Source: Taxawa tesnikishii (nom. ined.)
Lineage: Eukaryota; Ascomycota; Dothideomycetes; Dothideales
Length of the DNA stretch: 64,000 nt
Direction: 5' to 3'
Assembly (NCBI GenBank): GCA_030247885.1
Contig: JAPDRO010000016.1
Coordinates: 558,001-622,000 of the forward strand
The translations under genes were made by a program, and so were the position numbers. Below are positions 1 to 14,300 of this stretch, piece after piece. Numbering within the stretch: position 1 is the first letter of the stretch; each line of letters opens with the position of its first letter. The notes beneath the pieces were generated by a model. The model was not told the DNA's origin. It searched no databases and worked only from the letters and a program-made list of their open reading frames with translations.

Positions 1-327
1 CGCTTTGTACCCTACCTTGTTGGTCCATATAAGCGATGGTTTCATTTTGGTGGCACGGCAAGCGCGTTGGACGCGTAAACCAACATGTAGGTGAAAACTG
101 TCGAGTATTTGGGTGAGCCTGACGGCAAGCCCTTGGACTTGCCGTTTGATGTCTTCTCGCAGAATGTGAGAGTGCGGGAACAACTTCCGGCCCATTTCCA
201 CAATTATGCCTACGATGCTGAGACATAGATTTTCGAAGTCGGGTGTGAATTCGCCCTTCTGGATTAGTAGTCTGACCTCCCAGGGGTCCATGGATTCTTC
301 TGTATCGACGTTGGACATGGTCGCCAT
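1..327 (-). CDS. hypothetical protein, N-terminal part only (runs off the window)
   Basis: An open frame starts at the ATG complementary to 325-327 and continues without a stop to base 1, giving 109 residues of an N-terminus. The protein begins MATMSNVDTEESMDPWEVRL and looks alpha-helical. I do not recognise the family. No signal peptide or membrane segment is visible in the part present. The gene is transcribed leftward like the RING-CH gene behind it, whose stop lies about 690 bases away. Coding sense is supported only by the uninterrupted frame and plausible composition, so the call is tentative. Confidence 0.5.
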   Translation of the reverse strand, partial: MATMSNVDTEESMDPWEVRLLIQKGEFTPDFENLCLSIVGIIVEMGRKLFPHSHILREDIKRQVQGLAVRLTQILDSFHLHVGLRVQRACRATKMKPSLIWTNKVGYKA

Positions 328-1013
328 AACGGAATTCCTTCGAGGGTGGTTACAAAACGGATTTGGTTTGGAAGAAGTCGGACGAGAAAGGACGGTGTTT
401 GGAGAGGTGGTGACGGATAAGCGGCTAGAAAGTGGTGGGAAAGCGGCTTTTCAAGGGATCAGGTGAAGTGAGCCTAAGTGGAGGTGAAGAGGAGGTGAAG
501 AGGGAAGGAACACGCTTCGTACATCGATCGTCACAAAGGCAGGCAGCGACTCTATGTACCTACAACTTCCAGAAACCTACATAGACCTTGAAAACAGCAG
601 GGCGAAGACAACGCTAAAAACTTTCAATCATGCATTGTGTTGAACGTCTGCTGGACCATTGTATACTCCCTACGATATGCTGAGCTAAAGATGTACCAAT
701 GTCTCCGATGCAGTCCGTCACGTTGTCGCTTGCGCCTACGGAGCACACGTTAGTGAGACATGGTGGTGCTGAATGCCGTCTCAATGGTGGACAAGACGCC
801 CCGCCAAGGAGGGTAGAGGCAAACCAGCGTTTGGTCTTCGCAATACGACTAATTGACACGCCATGGAGGAAAAAGATCGTGGCAACTTAAGAACATGCGA
901 TGAGGGTACCCGTGACGAAATGGCAAAGAGTACTCGAGAGTACTGGGACATGGCGTGTCACACTGGCCGCGACTTCCGATGTGTAACAGAGGGCTTTGTT
1001 TCTTGTAAGGATC
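328..1013. other. intergenic stretch, nothing recognised
   Basis: This should hold the promoter of the leftward gene at 1-327 and the 3' end of the RING-CH gene. Short open frames of 60-86 codons exist on both strands but overlap one another and have no recognisable content. No RNA gene or repeat was seen. Confidence 0.5.
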
Positions 1014-2102
1014 TCATTCCTCATCGTCGTCGTTGTCAGAACCCGGCACGTCCATCACCCGCTCAGAAGCCTTCTCGAGCGTCCTTCGACTCCATGATCG
1101 GACTCCTTTCCAAACAGCCTTAAGACAAAGTGAGTAAGACACGTTTGTACACCGTCACACTCGTACACTTACCCATAGAACTGTGATGATGCCAACAAGG
1201 ACTGTGATCCAGCTAATCTGCTGCAACCTGTCTCTCCCGGTCACGCCAGCACGCGCGCCACCACCGCCCATCATGCCAGAATTGCGGACGTTCCACCACT
1301 GCCATGGACTTAGGGTGAGGAGGAACTTGGCAAAACCAAGTAGCCCCAAGGAAGCGAATCCTTTGAGAAAGTGCTCGATCCAACCATCGGGCTCCTCTTC
1401 GTATAGCTCTTCATAAAGCGCAGAATACGAGCCATGGCTTGAGGTCGGTGCGGATACAATAGTATCATAAGGGTCAAGGTAAAGATTGATGATGGGATCG
1501 GCAACATAACCTAGAGTGAAAGTAGCGATCAGGAATATCAACACAGTGAGAGAGATCTGGGCAGCTACAAAAATGGTAAGATAAGTCTTCACAACTGCGG
1601 GCCATCATGCGAACGTACCAGCACTGCCAATCCAGCGGCCCCATGCCATGCGCTCCAGCCTGTAGCTATATCTGCATGTAGGGCACTGCCAGTAATTGCG
1701 TTTCTGCAGAGGATCTGCAAGTCTCCATGAGTTCAGGCAGCCCTCATGTACGTATTTCTGGCTGCCTTTGCACAAGCAGGGTCGAATTAATCGGCCGCCT
1801 TCCTCGCTCTCATATATAACTGACGGACGGGACTGAAAGACGCCAGGCAAGCTCTCAGACGACGGCTCGAACTTCGGAAGTACGGTCTCGAGACATATGC
1901 GACAGGTTCTTGGACGGTAGTATCTGCGCTGCTCTTGAGGGTTCGGCTCGGATGCAGACGACTGCTCCTTCTCTTCCGCAGAAGTGCTGGTGCCAGTGCT
2001 GTTCGCGCTTCTGGTTCGTGGTGTGTCCCGATGCTCTTCCCTCCACTGTCCGGGCAGATCTTCCGGCCATTGCCAGCCATCGTCGGTTCCGGTAGATGCC
2101 AT
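1014..2102 (-). CDS. membrane RING-CH (MARCH-type) E3 ubiquitin ligase
   Basis: Three exons (1619-2102, 1173-1564, 1014-1118) with two 54-nt introns give 326 residues. After a Ser/Gln-rich N-terminus comes a RING-CH (C4HC3) domain: CRIC near residue 66, then CLCKGS, HEGCL and CPTC near residue 140. Downstream are hydrophobic segments (starting AQISLTVLIFLIATF, then GLLGFAKFLLTL and ISWITVLVGIITVLW), and the tail is acidic (SDNDDDEE). This order of N-terminal RING-CH then membrane segments is that of MARCH/Ssm4-like ligases, which ubiquitylate membrane proteins. The substrate and compartment cannot be told from sequence. The start is the first ATG that keeps the frame. Both introns have clean GT-AG ends, and the last exon joins in frame to a stop. 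Confidence 0.85.
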
Positions 2103-2486
2103 ATTGCAACAAACGCTTTCTTTCCTCAACCAAATCCGTATGTTTCACTGTAGCAGCGGGCCAAGGTTAGGACAAAGTCCAGTTCCTGCATAGCGGAAGA
2201 GAACGGCCACGTTGCGGATTTGGTGCGGAAGTTCTCTACTGGCTGAACGGATTCACGGAAAAGGCAAGAATACGGAAGTACAATGATTACATAAGGCATC
2301 GTTTCGGTCCGTGCTCGCGTACCAGCTTGACGCGCATCACAGCTGTATGCCTTGAGATAGAGCTTCACTTGGTTACTACGAAACGCCGCTTGCTGTTGTT
2401 CTGGTTCGTCTTCCCATTCAACAACACACACAACCAGTCGTTGGCCATCTTAATACCCAACTCTACCTCCCGAAACAGAATCACCG

Positions 2487-3548
2487 ATGGCGGACCGTTA
2501 CTCCTTCTCGCTCACCACCTTCTCCCCAAGGTAATGTAGCCCATGCTGTGGAGTCGTCATTGCAGGACTTGTGCTAACCTACGGCAGCGGCAAGCTTGTG
2601 CAGATTGGTATGTCACCAGATACTCTACCTTGTCAAGGGATTCCATCAGGCTGACCCTCATCCCAGAGTATGCGCTCAACGCCGTCAATCAGGGAGTGAC
2701 ATCGCTGGGTATCAAAGGTACGACAGTTCAATGAGATCGTTTTGAGGACAATCATTTGACGAGTATACCGCAGCAACGAACGGAATCGTCCTCGCCACAG
2801 AGAAGAAATCGTCCTCGCCTCTCATCGATGCATCCTCATCCTCCAAAGTTTCCCTCATCACCCCCAACATCGGCATGGTCTACTCCGGCATGGGCCCCGA
2901 CTACCGCATATTAGTCGACAAGGCGCGCAAGGTCTCGCACACAAACTACAAGCGCATCTACAACGAGTACCCGCCGACACGAATTCTCGTACAGGACGTG
3001 GCGCGAGTGATGCAAGAGGCCACTCAATCCGGAGGCGTGCGGCCGTATGGCGTCAGTCTGCTGATCGCAGGCTGGGACGACGGCATAGAACCCGAGCAGG
3101 AGGCAAAGGACGTGGGCGAGCCGGACGCCGAGAAGAAGCGCGCGAGCGGCAAGACGGGCGGTATTCTGAAGGGTGGACCAAGCTTGTACCAGGTTGACCC
3201 TAGCGGAAGCTACTTCCCGTGGAAGGCGACGGCGATTGGCAAGAGCGCGACGAGCGCGAAGACGTTCCTGGAGAAGAGGTACACTGAGGGTCTGGAGCTG
3301 GAGGATGCTGTACACATCGCCCTCCTCACTCTCAAGGAGACGATAGAGGGAGAAATGAACGGGGATACTGTCGAGATCGGTACGTACGATACGACAAGGG
3401 CGGCGTAGCTCACCATTAACATGCAACAGGCATTGTCGGACCACCTGCCAACCACCTGCTTGGGTACGAGGGCGTCGAGGGCGCTCAGGGCCCGCGTTTC
3501 AGGAAACTGACTCCTCAGGAGATCGAGGATTACTTGACGAACCTGTAA
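2487..3548 (+). CDS. PRE8: 20S proteasome subunit alpha-2
   Basis: Five exons (2487-2530, 2588-2607, 2667-2717, 2774-3379, 3430-3548) encode 279 residues. The N-terminus [14 protein letters not shown] followed by GKLVQIEYALNAV is the proteasome alpha-subunit signature. It continues with [18 protein letters not shown], then [14 protein letters not shown] and [13 protein letters not shown], the core of the Pre8/PSMA2 family. Alpha subunits form the outer rings of the 20S core and gate substrate entry; they are not catalytic. The second exon is only 20 nt. Compared with the roughly 250-residue yeast protein there is an extra charged stretch of about 29 residues after the LIAGWDDG segment ([17 protein letters not shown] and what follows), probably a surface loop. 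Splice junctions were chosen because each restores the conserved frame. Confidence 0.95.
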
Positions 3549-5407
3549 GATTAGGGAATCTGCAAGCAGCATTCAAGGCGTTTCGAGAGGTTGGGAGCGG
3601 GGAAACATGCATTGTACAGTACCACGGATATCCGCTGTGTGACGGAGCTTAGATGAAGCTCGAGGGTTGCCGATCTTGAGTGATAGCGAATAGAACGAGC
3701 TTCACGAATGACAATCACATGCAACCACACAAATGTAACCACAGTTGATCAATGTACGGCGCCGTATATAATGGCAGGGGACGCACCCATGTGGTTAGTG
3801 ACGACGTTGGAAGACAGAATGAGAGAGTCGGTAGCACAACCCCTCTCCGACGTCCCGCCACTCAGGCAGAAGCGTCGATGAAAGGAGCACAACATCGCAT
3901 AGCACAGGAAAAGTTTTCTGCATATCTAACAGCACGGTCAGCACGATTTCGACACGTTTAACTGAAGTAGAATAAAGTGTTGCGTGTAACATAGAATCAG
4001 ACATCCAAGGAAGTATTGCGCTCAATGACACTCCTGAGATAGGTTCTGGCGGAGGCTAGCGTGGAAACTGCGAATGTGGTAGATGTTTCATCATCTAAGG
4101 GGTGGGCTAAGAAAAGAAATATCTGCAACTCACCCTGTGTATGATATGTCGCTCCTTCCCCAAATGACCGTCTATCGGGCAGCTGTCCTGTCGCATGCTC
4201 TCAGCTGTGCTGCGAGGAGGACGTATGAATCCATCTCATGTATGCCAATCAACCAAGAAAAGTGATGTAGAGTAGTGAGGAAGGGCAGGCGAGGGTACGA
4301 AGAGGGAACCGCAGAGCACTATATTCACGTTAGCGTTTGTTATCGTGAAGATGGTTCTGCATGATGTGATGAGTTGTGTAAAGATCAGACAAAAGTTACT
4401 GGCAAGTATACAGGTTGCGGCGAAGCACCCCGAACAGACCGTTTTCGTCAAGGTCGACTCTGCTGGGAAAAGAAGACATGATTATGAAGTTGTCATCAGG
4501 GAAAGATATGTGGTGCGAAGAGGGTGCAGGGCTTACGCTCAAGAACTATACCGCAACGCAAGTGAGGCTGCCATCATCCGGCGCAGGCCTGCGAGCATTG
4601 CGGTGGTTGGTTGTGGTGTGCTGGAAGAAGACGTTTCTGTGATAGAGAAAGAAGAATACTTGCAGCAGCCAAGCCGAGAGGTTTTTGAACCGTCAAGGTC
4701 ACGCACGGTCCTTCCACTGGCAACTGCCGAGAGCTTGTATCCATGGACTCGTGCTGTGCAGTAACACTGACTGATCTCATCCTCCTTTTCTTCCCTGGTA
4801 GATATTTGTTAATATCGCGCGCGAATTTCATCAGACTCGGGTCTGGCAAGCGATCCCTGGAAGCCGCATTATGCACATTCGCCGATCCGGTACTATCGCT
4901 CCCCTATTCGCATCGGCCTCCTAGACCACGACCGTGTGCCCATATCTCCTTGAATAAGCGACACATATGCGTGGGGCGGGAAGGACATCGTCTCACAGAC
5001 GCAGGGAACGCGCCATTGGAAGAGGTGGAACTCTGCGGCTTATACCATCGCCTTCCTCAGCATCTCACGCGGTTGATCGCGCGTTTCGCGGGGTGAACTG
5101 GTGACCTTGCCTTACTACACTCGAAACTGAGTGCGACTCCTCGCGCTCGTGCTTTAGGCCTTCTTCGTCCAAGGCTGGGCATCTTCTCTACATACGCTAT
5201 CTGTCGCACCACAGCTTTTACTGAACCTTCCTGTCGCCTTTTGACCATTCGAGGTCTTATACGTCGCTTGCTGCCATACGGATCCAGATCGAGGTCTTCT
5301 TCACAAGAAACACGTCTTACCGGCTGTAAAAGCGCATTCGAGTCGCATCGTCGCGTCGCGTCTCTAGGTCACGTCATATCACGGGCTAATCGCTCTTCAC
5401 AACCCTC
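3549..5407. other. long gene-free stretch
   Basis: About 1.9 kb between the proteasome gene and the PtaB-like gene. Frames of up to 139 codons (for example 4345-4764) have no recognisable motifs and no splice logic, so I do not call them. The last 300 bases are pyrimidine-rich and probably form the 5' UTR and promoter of the downstream coactivator gene. A long upstream region is common for morphogenesis regulators; that is inference. Confidence 0.4.
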
Positions 5408-8327
<2,920 letters not shown>

Positions 8328-8895
8328 GGTTTCATTGAGCTGCTGGAGGGATGCAAGGAATGAGCAGCAGGGAGGCGATTGTGCATTTCGTTCATGTTCT
8401 CTTTCGGTACAGCGGGGCGTTACGTTCATTGGAAAAAGGCTTCGTTCGGGCTCTAGGGCCTTTGGGTATCTTCACGGTCGTCGTTGACATGGGGGCTTTG
8501 GGAGAGGAGTGAGGCGCGGAACGTGGTTAATCGTCTGCTACATAGTGCGCATTGTGTAAACTGTTGGTCACGCTGTGCATTCTGCGCGTGGTTTTGGCGG
8601 TACAAGTCTTATTGCGATATCTGTTTATCAAACACGATGGTTTGTGTAGTTATCCGAACGTTTGCTTTTTACACCTCTTATATCGGCATATCCCGTAACA
8701 CGATCCGCCGCATTGACGTACGTCCTCGAGCTCCAGCCAAGAGCTTCCACTCCAACTCAACTTGCTGCTCTGACCACCAATAGATACCCCGACGCAGCAA
8801 CTGCTACGACTACCACTCGCCCAGCCCTTTGTTCTCTGGTTTCGCCGTCAAATTATCGCTCAAATAGCACCGTCTCTCGACAGTTCAACGCAACA
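8328..8895. other. intergenic: 3' end of ptaB-like gene, 5' leader of VMA2
   Basis: The later part is pyrimidine-rich and probably contains the 5' UTR of the V-ATPase gene. No separate gene is supported; the open frames here are short and run into the true VMA2 start. Confidence 0.5.
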
Positions 8896-10789
8896 ATGGC
8901 AGGCGACCAAACCACCGACCCGCGGATGATGTCCATCAAGCCTCGCATTCGCTACAATACCATCGGTGGCATCAACGGTCCTCTGGTCGTTCTTGAGAAT
9001 GTCCGCACACTCGAAGCTCTTACCGTCTCACGCGCGGCATCGCTGAGATGTTCCTAGGTCAAATTTCCAAGATTCAACGAGATCGTGTCCTTGACACTGC
9101 CCGATGGCACTGAGCGATCTGGTCAGGTCCTGGAGGCAAGAGGTAGGGAGCACTTCGCATTACTTATGATCTGGATGCTTACAGATGTGATACAGGCAAC
9201 CGCGCCGTCGTGCAGGTAATTCACAACGAGATAAGAGGCTGGGAGCTACATTTGCTTATACTGGATAGGTTTTTGAGGGCACATCAGGGATCGACGTAAA
9301 GAAGGTCAGGACACGCAAAACGACACATGGTGGACACACGCTGACGGGAAATAGACCAAAGTCGAGTTCACCGGCCACAGCTTGAAGCTCGGTGTGTCCG
9401 AGGACATGTTAGGCCGTATCTTTGACGGTTCCGGAAGAGCAATCGACAAGGGACCCAAGGTCCTTGCTGAGGACTACCTCGATATCAACGGCAGTCCTAT
9501 CAACCCATACTCGCGGGTACGTTCAAGGGCAGGCAAACGACACCCCGAGATCCGCTAACGGAATCCTCAAGGTGTACCCAGAAGAGATGATCTCCACCGG
9601 TATCTCCGCCATCGATACGATGAACTCAATTGCTAGAGGTCAGAAGATTCCCATCTTCTCTGCGGCTGGTCTTCCCCATAACGAGATTGCCGCTCAGATC
9701 TGTCGGCAGGCTGGTTTGGTTCACCAACCCAACAAGGCTGTACACGACGGACACGAGGAGAACTTCTCCATTGTCTTCGGTGCTATGGGTGTCAACCTGG
9801 AAACCAGCAGATTCTTCACCCGGGATTTCGAGGAGAACGGCAGTATGGAACGTGTCACTCTCTTCCTCAATTTGGCCAACGACCCAACGTGCGTTCCTTA
9901 TGCTATCTGTGTTGAAGTTCTTGAGCTGATCCATACTCCAGCATTGAACGTATCATTACTCCACGTCTTGCTTTGACCACTGCCGAGTACTACGCCTACC
10001 AGCTCGAGAAGCACGTCCTGGTTATCATGACTGATCTCTCGGCTTACTGCGATGCCCTTCGAGAGGTTTCCGCCGCCCGAGAAGAAGTCCCCGGACGTCG
10101 CGGTTACCCCGGTTACATGTACACTGACTTGTCAACCATTTACGAGCGTGCCGGTCGTGTGGAGGGTAGGAACGGGTCCATCACCCAGATTCCTATCTTG
10201 ACCATGCCCAACGATGGTAACGTTCTGTCTCCCTACATGAGCGTGTGCATGCTAACTGGAGTTACTAGATATCACCCACCCCATTCCCGACTTGACAGGT
10301 TATATTACCGAAGGCCAGGTCTTCATTGACCGTCAACTCCACAACAAGGGTATCTATCCACCAATCAACGTCCTCCCATCCCTCTCACGTCTCATGAAGT
10401 CCGCCATCGGCGAGAAGCTGACGCGTGGCGATCATTCCGACGTCTCGAACCAGTTGTACGCCAAGTACGCCATCGGCCGTGACGCGGCAGCAATGAAGGC
10501 CGTCGTCGGTGAGGAGGCTCTGTCGAGCGAAGACAAGCTTTCCCTCGAGTTCCTGGATAAGTTCGAGCGCACATTCGTCGCTCAGGGCGCGTACGAGAAG
10601 CGCACCATCTTCGAGTCGCTCGACCAGGCCTGGGAGCTTCTCAGAATTTACCCCAAGGACTTGCTCAACCGTATCCCCAAGAAGGTGCTTGACAAATACT
10701 ATGCCAGAACGAGCACCAAGGACACTAGGGATGGTCAGGACGGCGAGAGGCAGCAGAACGGGCAGAGTGAGAATTTGATCGATGCTTGA
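8896..10789 (+). CDS. VMA2: V-type H+-ATPase subunit B (V1 sector)
   Basis: Eight exons (8896-9000, 9058-9142, 9196-9215, 9269-9304, 9355-9516, 9572-9888, 9942-10216, 10269-10789) encode 506 residues with every frame intact. The hallmarks run in order: [130 protein letters not shown] and [20 protein letters not shown]. Subunit B alternates with subunit A in the V1 hexamer that hydrolyses ATP to acidify the vacuole; its own nucleotide site is non-catalytic. Several internal exons are very short (20 and 36 nt). The C-terminus ends in a variable Gln-rich tail. The start lies just before the conserved region and agrees with the usual length of about 500 residues. Confidence 0.97.
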
Positions 10790-11281
10790 GTTGGTATGAG
10801 GTAAAGGGTGGACCGGGAAGTAGGCGATATAGATTGGGTCTAGCGTGTATGGTGGGTTTTCTCTTTGTAAATATGCTACGGCGAATAGCGTGCGTATCTT
10901 TTTATCTTGTCTGTCAGACAGCCTCGTATCCTACCTGTGACGATGTGCAGGGTTGTACCGGGGTGCAGTGATGCACATTCTAGACAAGGTGAGAACGTCG
11001 TGCTTGATGGGTTCTCTGACTTAGGCGATACACTCACGTCACTCGTGCTAGGCCACCACGGTATGGTAACGAACGAGTGGACTGGAAGCGGTCAGAGATC
11101 TCCCTACACTTCATATATGGTCTGATCTAGCAACCTTTAGGAAAGTCGTGCCCTCCAGTAATATAGGTGGGAATCGAGCGAGTGGCTGAGGCGGGTCGAC
11201 CACTCCCTATCATGGTATATGTCCCCTACATCGACAGGTACGCGTTCGCAAGAAGGGTATATACAGAAAACGCACCCTCGA
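10790..11281. other. intergenic between convergent VMA2 and END3
   Basis: The two genes meet tail to tail here, so the stretch should hold both 3' UTRs and terminators. No coding or RNA feature was recognised. Confidence 0.5.
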
Positions 11282-12587
11282 CTATCTACCAGCCTTTTCG
11301 TCCTCAATCTGTCTACGCAGATCATTCAGCACCTCCTCACGCTTCCTTAAATGCGCCTCCAATCCGTCTACCTGCTCCTTGACCATGGCAATTTCATCCG
11401 CCGTCTCCTTCAATCCCTGCCCCACCTTCGCCCTGCCCTCTCCCGTTTCCAGGTCCCGCAACTCCCTCCTCTTCCAGTCCAGCAACTGCTCCAACTCCCG
11501 CTTCACGAGCGCCGGCTTGCTGTCCTCGCGCCTCCCGCCGCGCTCCCGCCGCCGACGGGCCGCCTCCTCCACCTTTGCCATTTTATCCTCCAACTCCTTG
11601 AGCTGCCGCTTCAGCCGCACTTCCTCCCACTCCTCGTCCGTTCTCGTGGTCGAGAAATCCGTGCCCTTTGCTTCGCCCGCTCCCCTCCGACCCCCAACCT
11701 GCTCAAATACGTGTCACCGAATTTCGCCTTCTTGCCCGTCAGAGTGCTATCGTCGCGCTTTGTCCCCCACCGCTCCGCCGCCGACTGCACCTTATCGACC
11801 TGGTACTCAATCTTCCCTTGCTCGAACGTCGCGCGCAGGCTCGGCGGCACGCTGCGCGGTATCCGATAACCTTCGTGCCTGTTGTTCAGGATATGCAGGA
11901 ACGCAAGGCAGGCATCTTTGCCGATAGCGGCCTCCTGGCGCGGGTTCACGAGGTTCCAGGCGCTGCGGATGTCCGTGTCCGGCACGTCGAGACTCTCGTA
12001 TAGGGGGTCAGGGTGTCGAAGGAGATGGATCCGTCCCGCGCGTTCCGGTTCGCCGTGTAGATTTCTTCGTATTTGGACCGGTCGGAGGGGACATGTACCA
12101 GTCGAAGCCGTCTTTGAGACCCGAGGCGTCGTCGTCGTCGTAGTCGTCGACTTGTTGGAATTGTGGTGCGCGTCCGGAGAGGGCGTCGGAGGCTTGGATT
12201 AGGTGCGCTTTGGATTCGGGGACTAGCCAGTCCGGGAGCGATTGTGGGACGTCCATGTACTCCTGTTGCCAGCGTCAGCCGTCAGTCATCCTGGTCCTAC
12301 ACTAACTCAGGTGTAGGAGGGCGTGTGGGAGTGTTGTAGCGTACTCCATTGACCAGATCGAAGATCAGGCGCATTGCTACGCAGAACTCCTCAAAGTCCA
12401 ACCGGCCGTCATTGTCCACGTCTGCAAGGTCCCAGATCCTCTCGAGCTGCTCGTCTCGCAATTGGCTGTTCTTCAGCACTGAAGCTGCCTGGTTGCCGTC
12501 TAAGTGTGTGCCGCCGTTTGACAGGGAGCTGAAGATCTCCCAGTATCTATCAATCTCCCATTGCTCTATCCTTTTGGCGCCGGACAT
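11282..12587 (-). CDS. END3: END3-like EH-domain protein of actin patches, with three frame breaks
   Basis: The N-terminus is an EH domain: [15 protein letters not shown], then a Ca-binding-type loop [20 protein letters not shown]. It is followed by [27 protein letters not shown], a second EH-like unit ([40 protein letters not shown]) and a C-terminal coiled coil ([17 protein letters not shown]). This is the layout of End3, which works with Pan1 and Sla1 in endocytosis and actin-patch assembly. One 40-nt intron follows PTPEL. The frame changes three times, at runs near 12087-12090, 12003-12007 and 11682-11685. Each is explained by one missing C or G, and three added bases give exactly 423 codons. 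A pseudogene is possible, but three losses only at homopolymers in an essential-type gene favour consensus errors. Confidence 0.85.
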
Positions 12588-13191
12588 TGTTGGGTGCTCC
12601 TGGGGCGTGTTTGCAACGGCAGCTGAGGGGCTTGATACGTAGTGCTTATGATTTGAAGCTACTGAGAGTGGGGGTATGTATGTGTTATGTTGGATTGATA
12701 TCTTCGTTGGTATAGAACATGCTGTCGACAGCTTGGAAGTTGGTTGGTCCCTCGGCCATGACGCTTTCGGCAGCTTCCGGCGGCTTAAAACTGGCCTGCC
12801 TCACTTCACTTCTGCTTTATAACAGAAACTCACCTCTCTTTGCTGCTGCGGATTGCGAACAGCTGTACCTAGGACGACGAACCACGACTACACAAAAGCT
12901 TGTCATTCGCAATGCAAAGTATCAGCGGCGAGGTCTTCTGCCAGGTCTTCCGTTGCTGCCGAAATGCGTGGCGCCTTCACGGGCGGCTGGTGTAAAAGTA
13001 CATGATTGTTGTTCTTCAGCAGTGACCGAGTGTTCCATACTGGAGACCGTCTCATCATACGGTGAGACGGTCAATGAGGTGCGCTGAAAGCCATAGCAGG
13101 TATCCCTCCCATGCTCCTACAATCGTCCTTTTTAATCCCGTACAACGTCCTAGAAAGTACGTCCTCCGCGCGATTCTCTTCCCGTGGATTG
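12588..13191. other. intergenic, nothing recognised
   Basis: About 600 bases upstream of END3 and downstream of the orphan gene. A 122-codon open frame on the + strand (12719-13087) has no recognisable motif and is not called. Confidence 0.45.
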
Positions 13192-14300
13192 CTAATCCTC
13201 GAGCACATCCGTTTCACTACTACTTGCGCCACTAGTTGGCTCCGTGTAATGCTTCGACTCCTCAATGCCGTTGGGTACCTTCTCGCCAGGATGATAGGCC
13301 ATCACAGTTCCATCAGGGTACCTTCGTATCGGCGCGCTATCCGTCTTACGGGTACGCCCTGTGCCCGCGTTTGCATAGTCTGGTATGCGAGAGTCCAGAT
13401 CCGGTTCTGGGATGTCATCTGGGACAGGATCAACCGGAGCGAATGCCGACGAACTGGATGTCGCCGTGTTTGTCGCCTTACCTTTTCCCTTTGCTGGCTT
13501 GACGACTACTCCAGGAAGTCAACGGCCCGCACTTTGCCATTAGAAAGACCAACTTACTACTGTCATTGTCCGCTGCAGATTCCGGCATCACGCTGTCCCT
13601 TCTGCCAACAGGACCGTACTTGGCGCGTCTATCATCGGTGATATCGATGTCGAAGACAGCAAACGCAATCAGCACCCAGTCGTTGCGGAGTATCTCCATC
13701 CTCTTCTCCCAGTCCGGAACCTCCAGCCACATCTTCTCAGCCGGGCTCATGTTCTTGGTCGCCTTTGCCGGTTTGTGCAAACCGAACAACTCCTCTTCGC
13801 GGAAGAAGTCTTCGAAGAGTTTACCCTGCGCCTGGGCTCGCATCGCTCGATACCAGAATGTCCGCAGGATCCAGCATTCGGGAGCATCGCTTTCAAGATC
13901 GCACCAGTCGAACCCCTCGTCTTCGTAATCCTCACCGACCATCGCTACGGATTCGTCAGCTGCTACCTTCGCTGATGCGTAGGCCAAGAATGGATTGACC
14001 TCGAACTACAACCTTGCGCTTTTGTTCTCTGTCAAATGCTGCGCGCTCCGCCTCGTTCTCGATCGTTGGCCTTGAAAACTGGCTCGCCGGACGTAAATTC
14101 GGATTGTACGGTGTCGACTTCATCGGCATGCTTGGTCTGTTAATCTCGTTGGTGATGTCAGCGGTAGAAAAGATGGTATGACGGGTTGGAAGGGGGACGT
14201 CAGCTTCGACGAAGCGGTCTGGGACTTTGATGAATCTGCGCAGTGTACGTGTAGACGAAGGAGGGTCGGGGCTATTTGTGGTATTTTGTCGTGGTGCCAT
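13192..14300 (-). CDS. hypothetical protein, 333 residues, three exons
   Basis: Exons 14000-14300, 13558-13944 and 13192-13505 join in frame through introns of 55 and 52 nt, each with a GT start, AG end and a CTGAC-like branch site. Family not recognised. The N-terminal third is Pro/Ser/Thr-rich and probably disordered (TRTLRRFIKVPDRFVEADVP). The middle is acidic and aromatic and looks folded: DEGFDWCDLESDAPECW, ILRTFWYRAMRAQAQG, EDFFREEELFGLHKPAK, VPDWEKRMEILRNDWVLIAF. The C-terminus is Pro/Asp-rich with YPDGTVMAYHPGEKVPNG. No signal peptide or membrane span. The clean splice sites and exact phase make a real gene likely; function is unknown. The first donor (GTCAAT) is weak, so an unspliced variant of that junction is possible. 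Confidence 0.7.

Noticed and set aside
4345-4764. 139-codon + frame upstream of the PtaB-like gene
   Set aside because: No recognisable family and no supporting splice or start context; overlaps a minus frame of similar quality.
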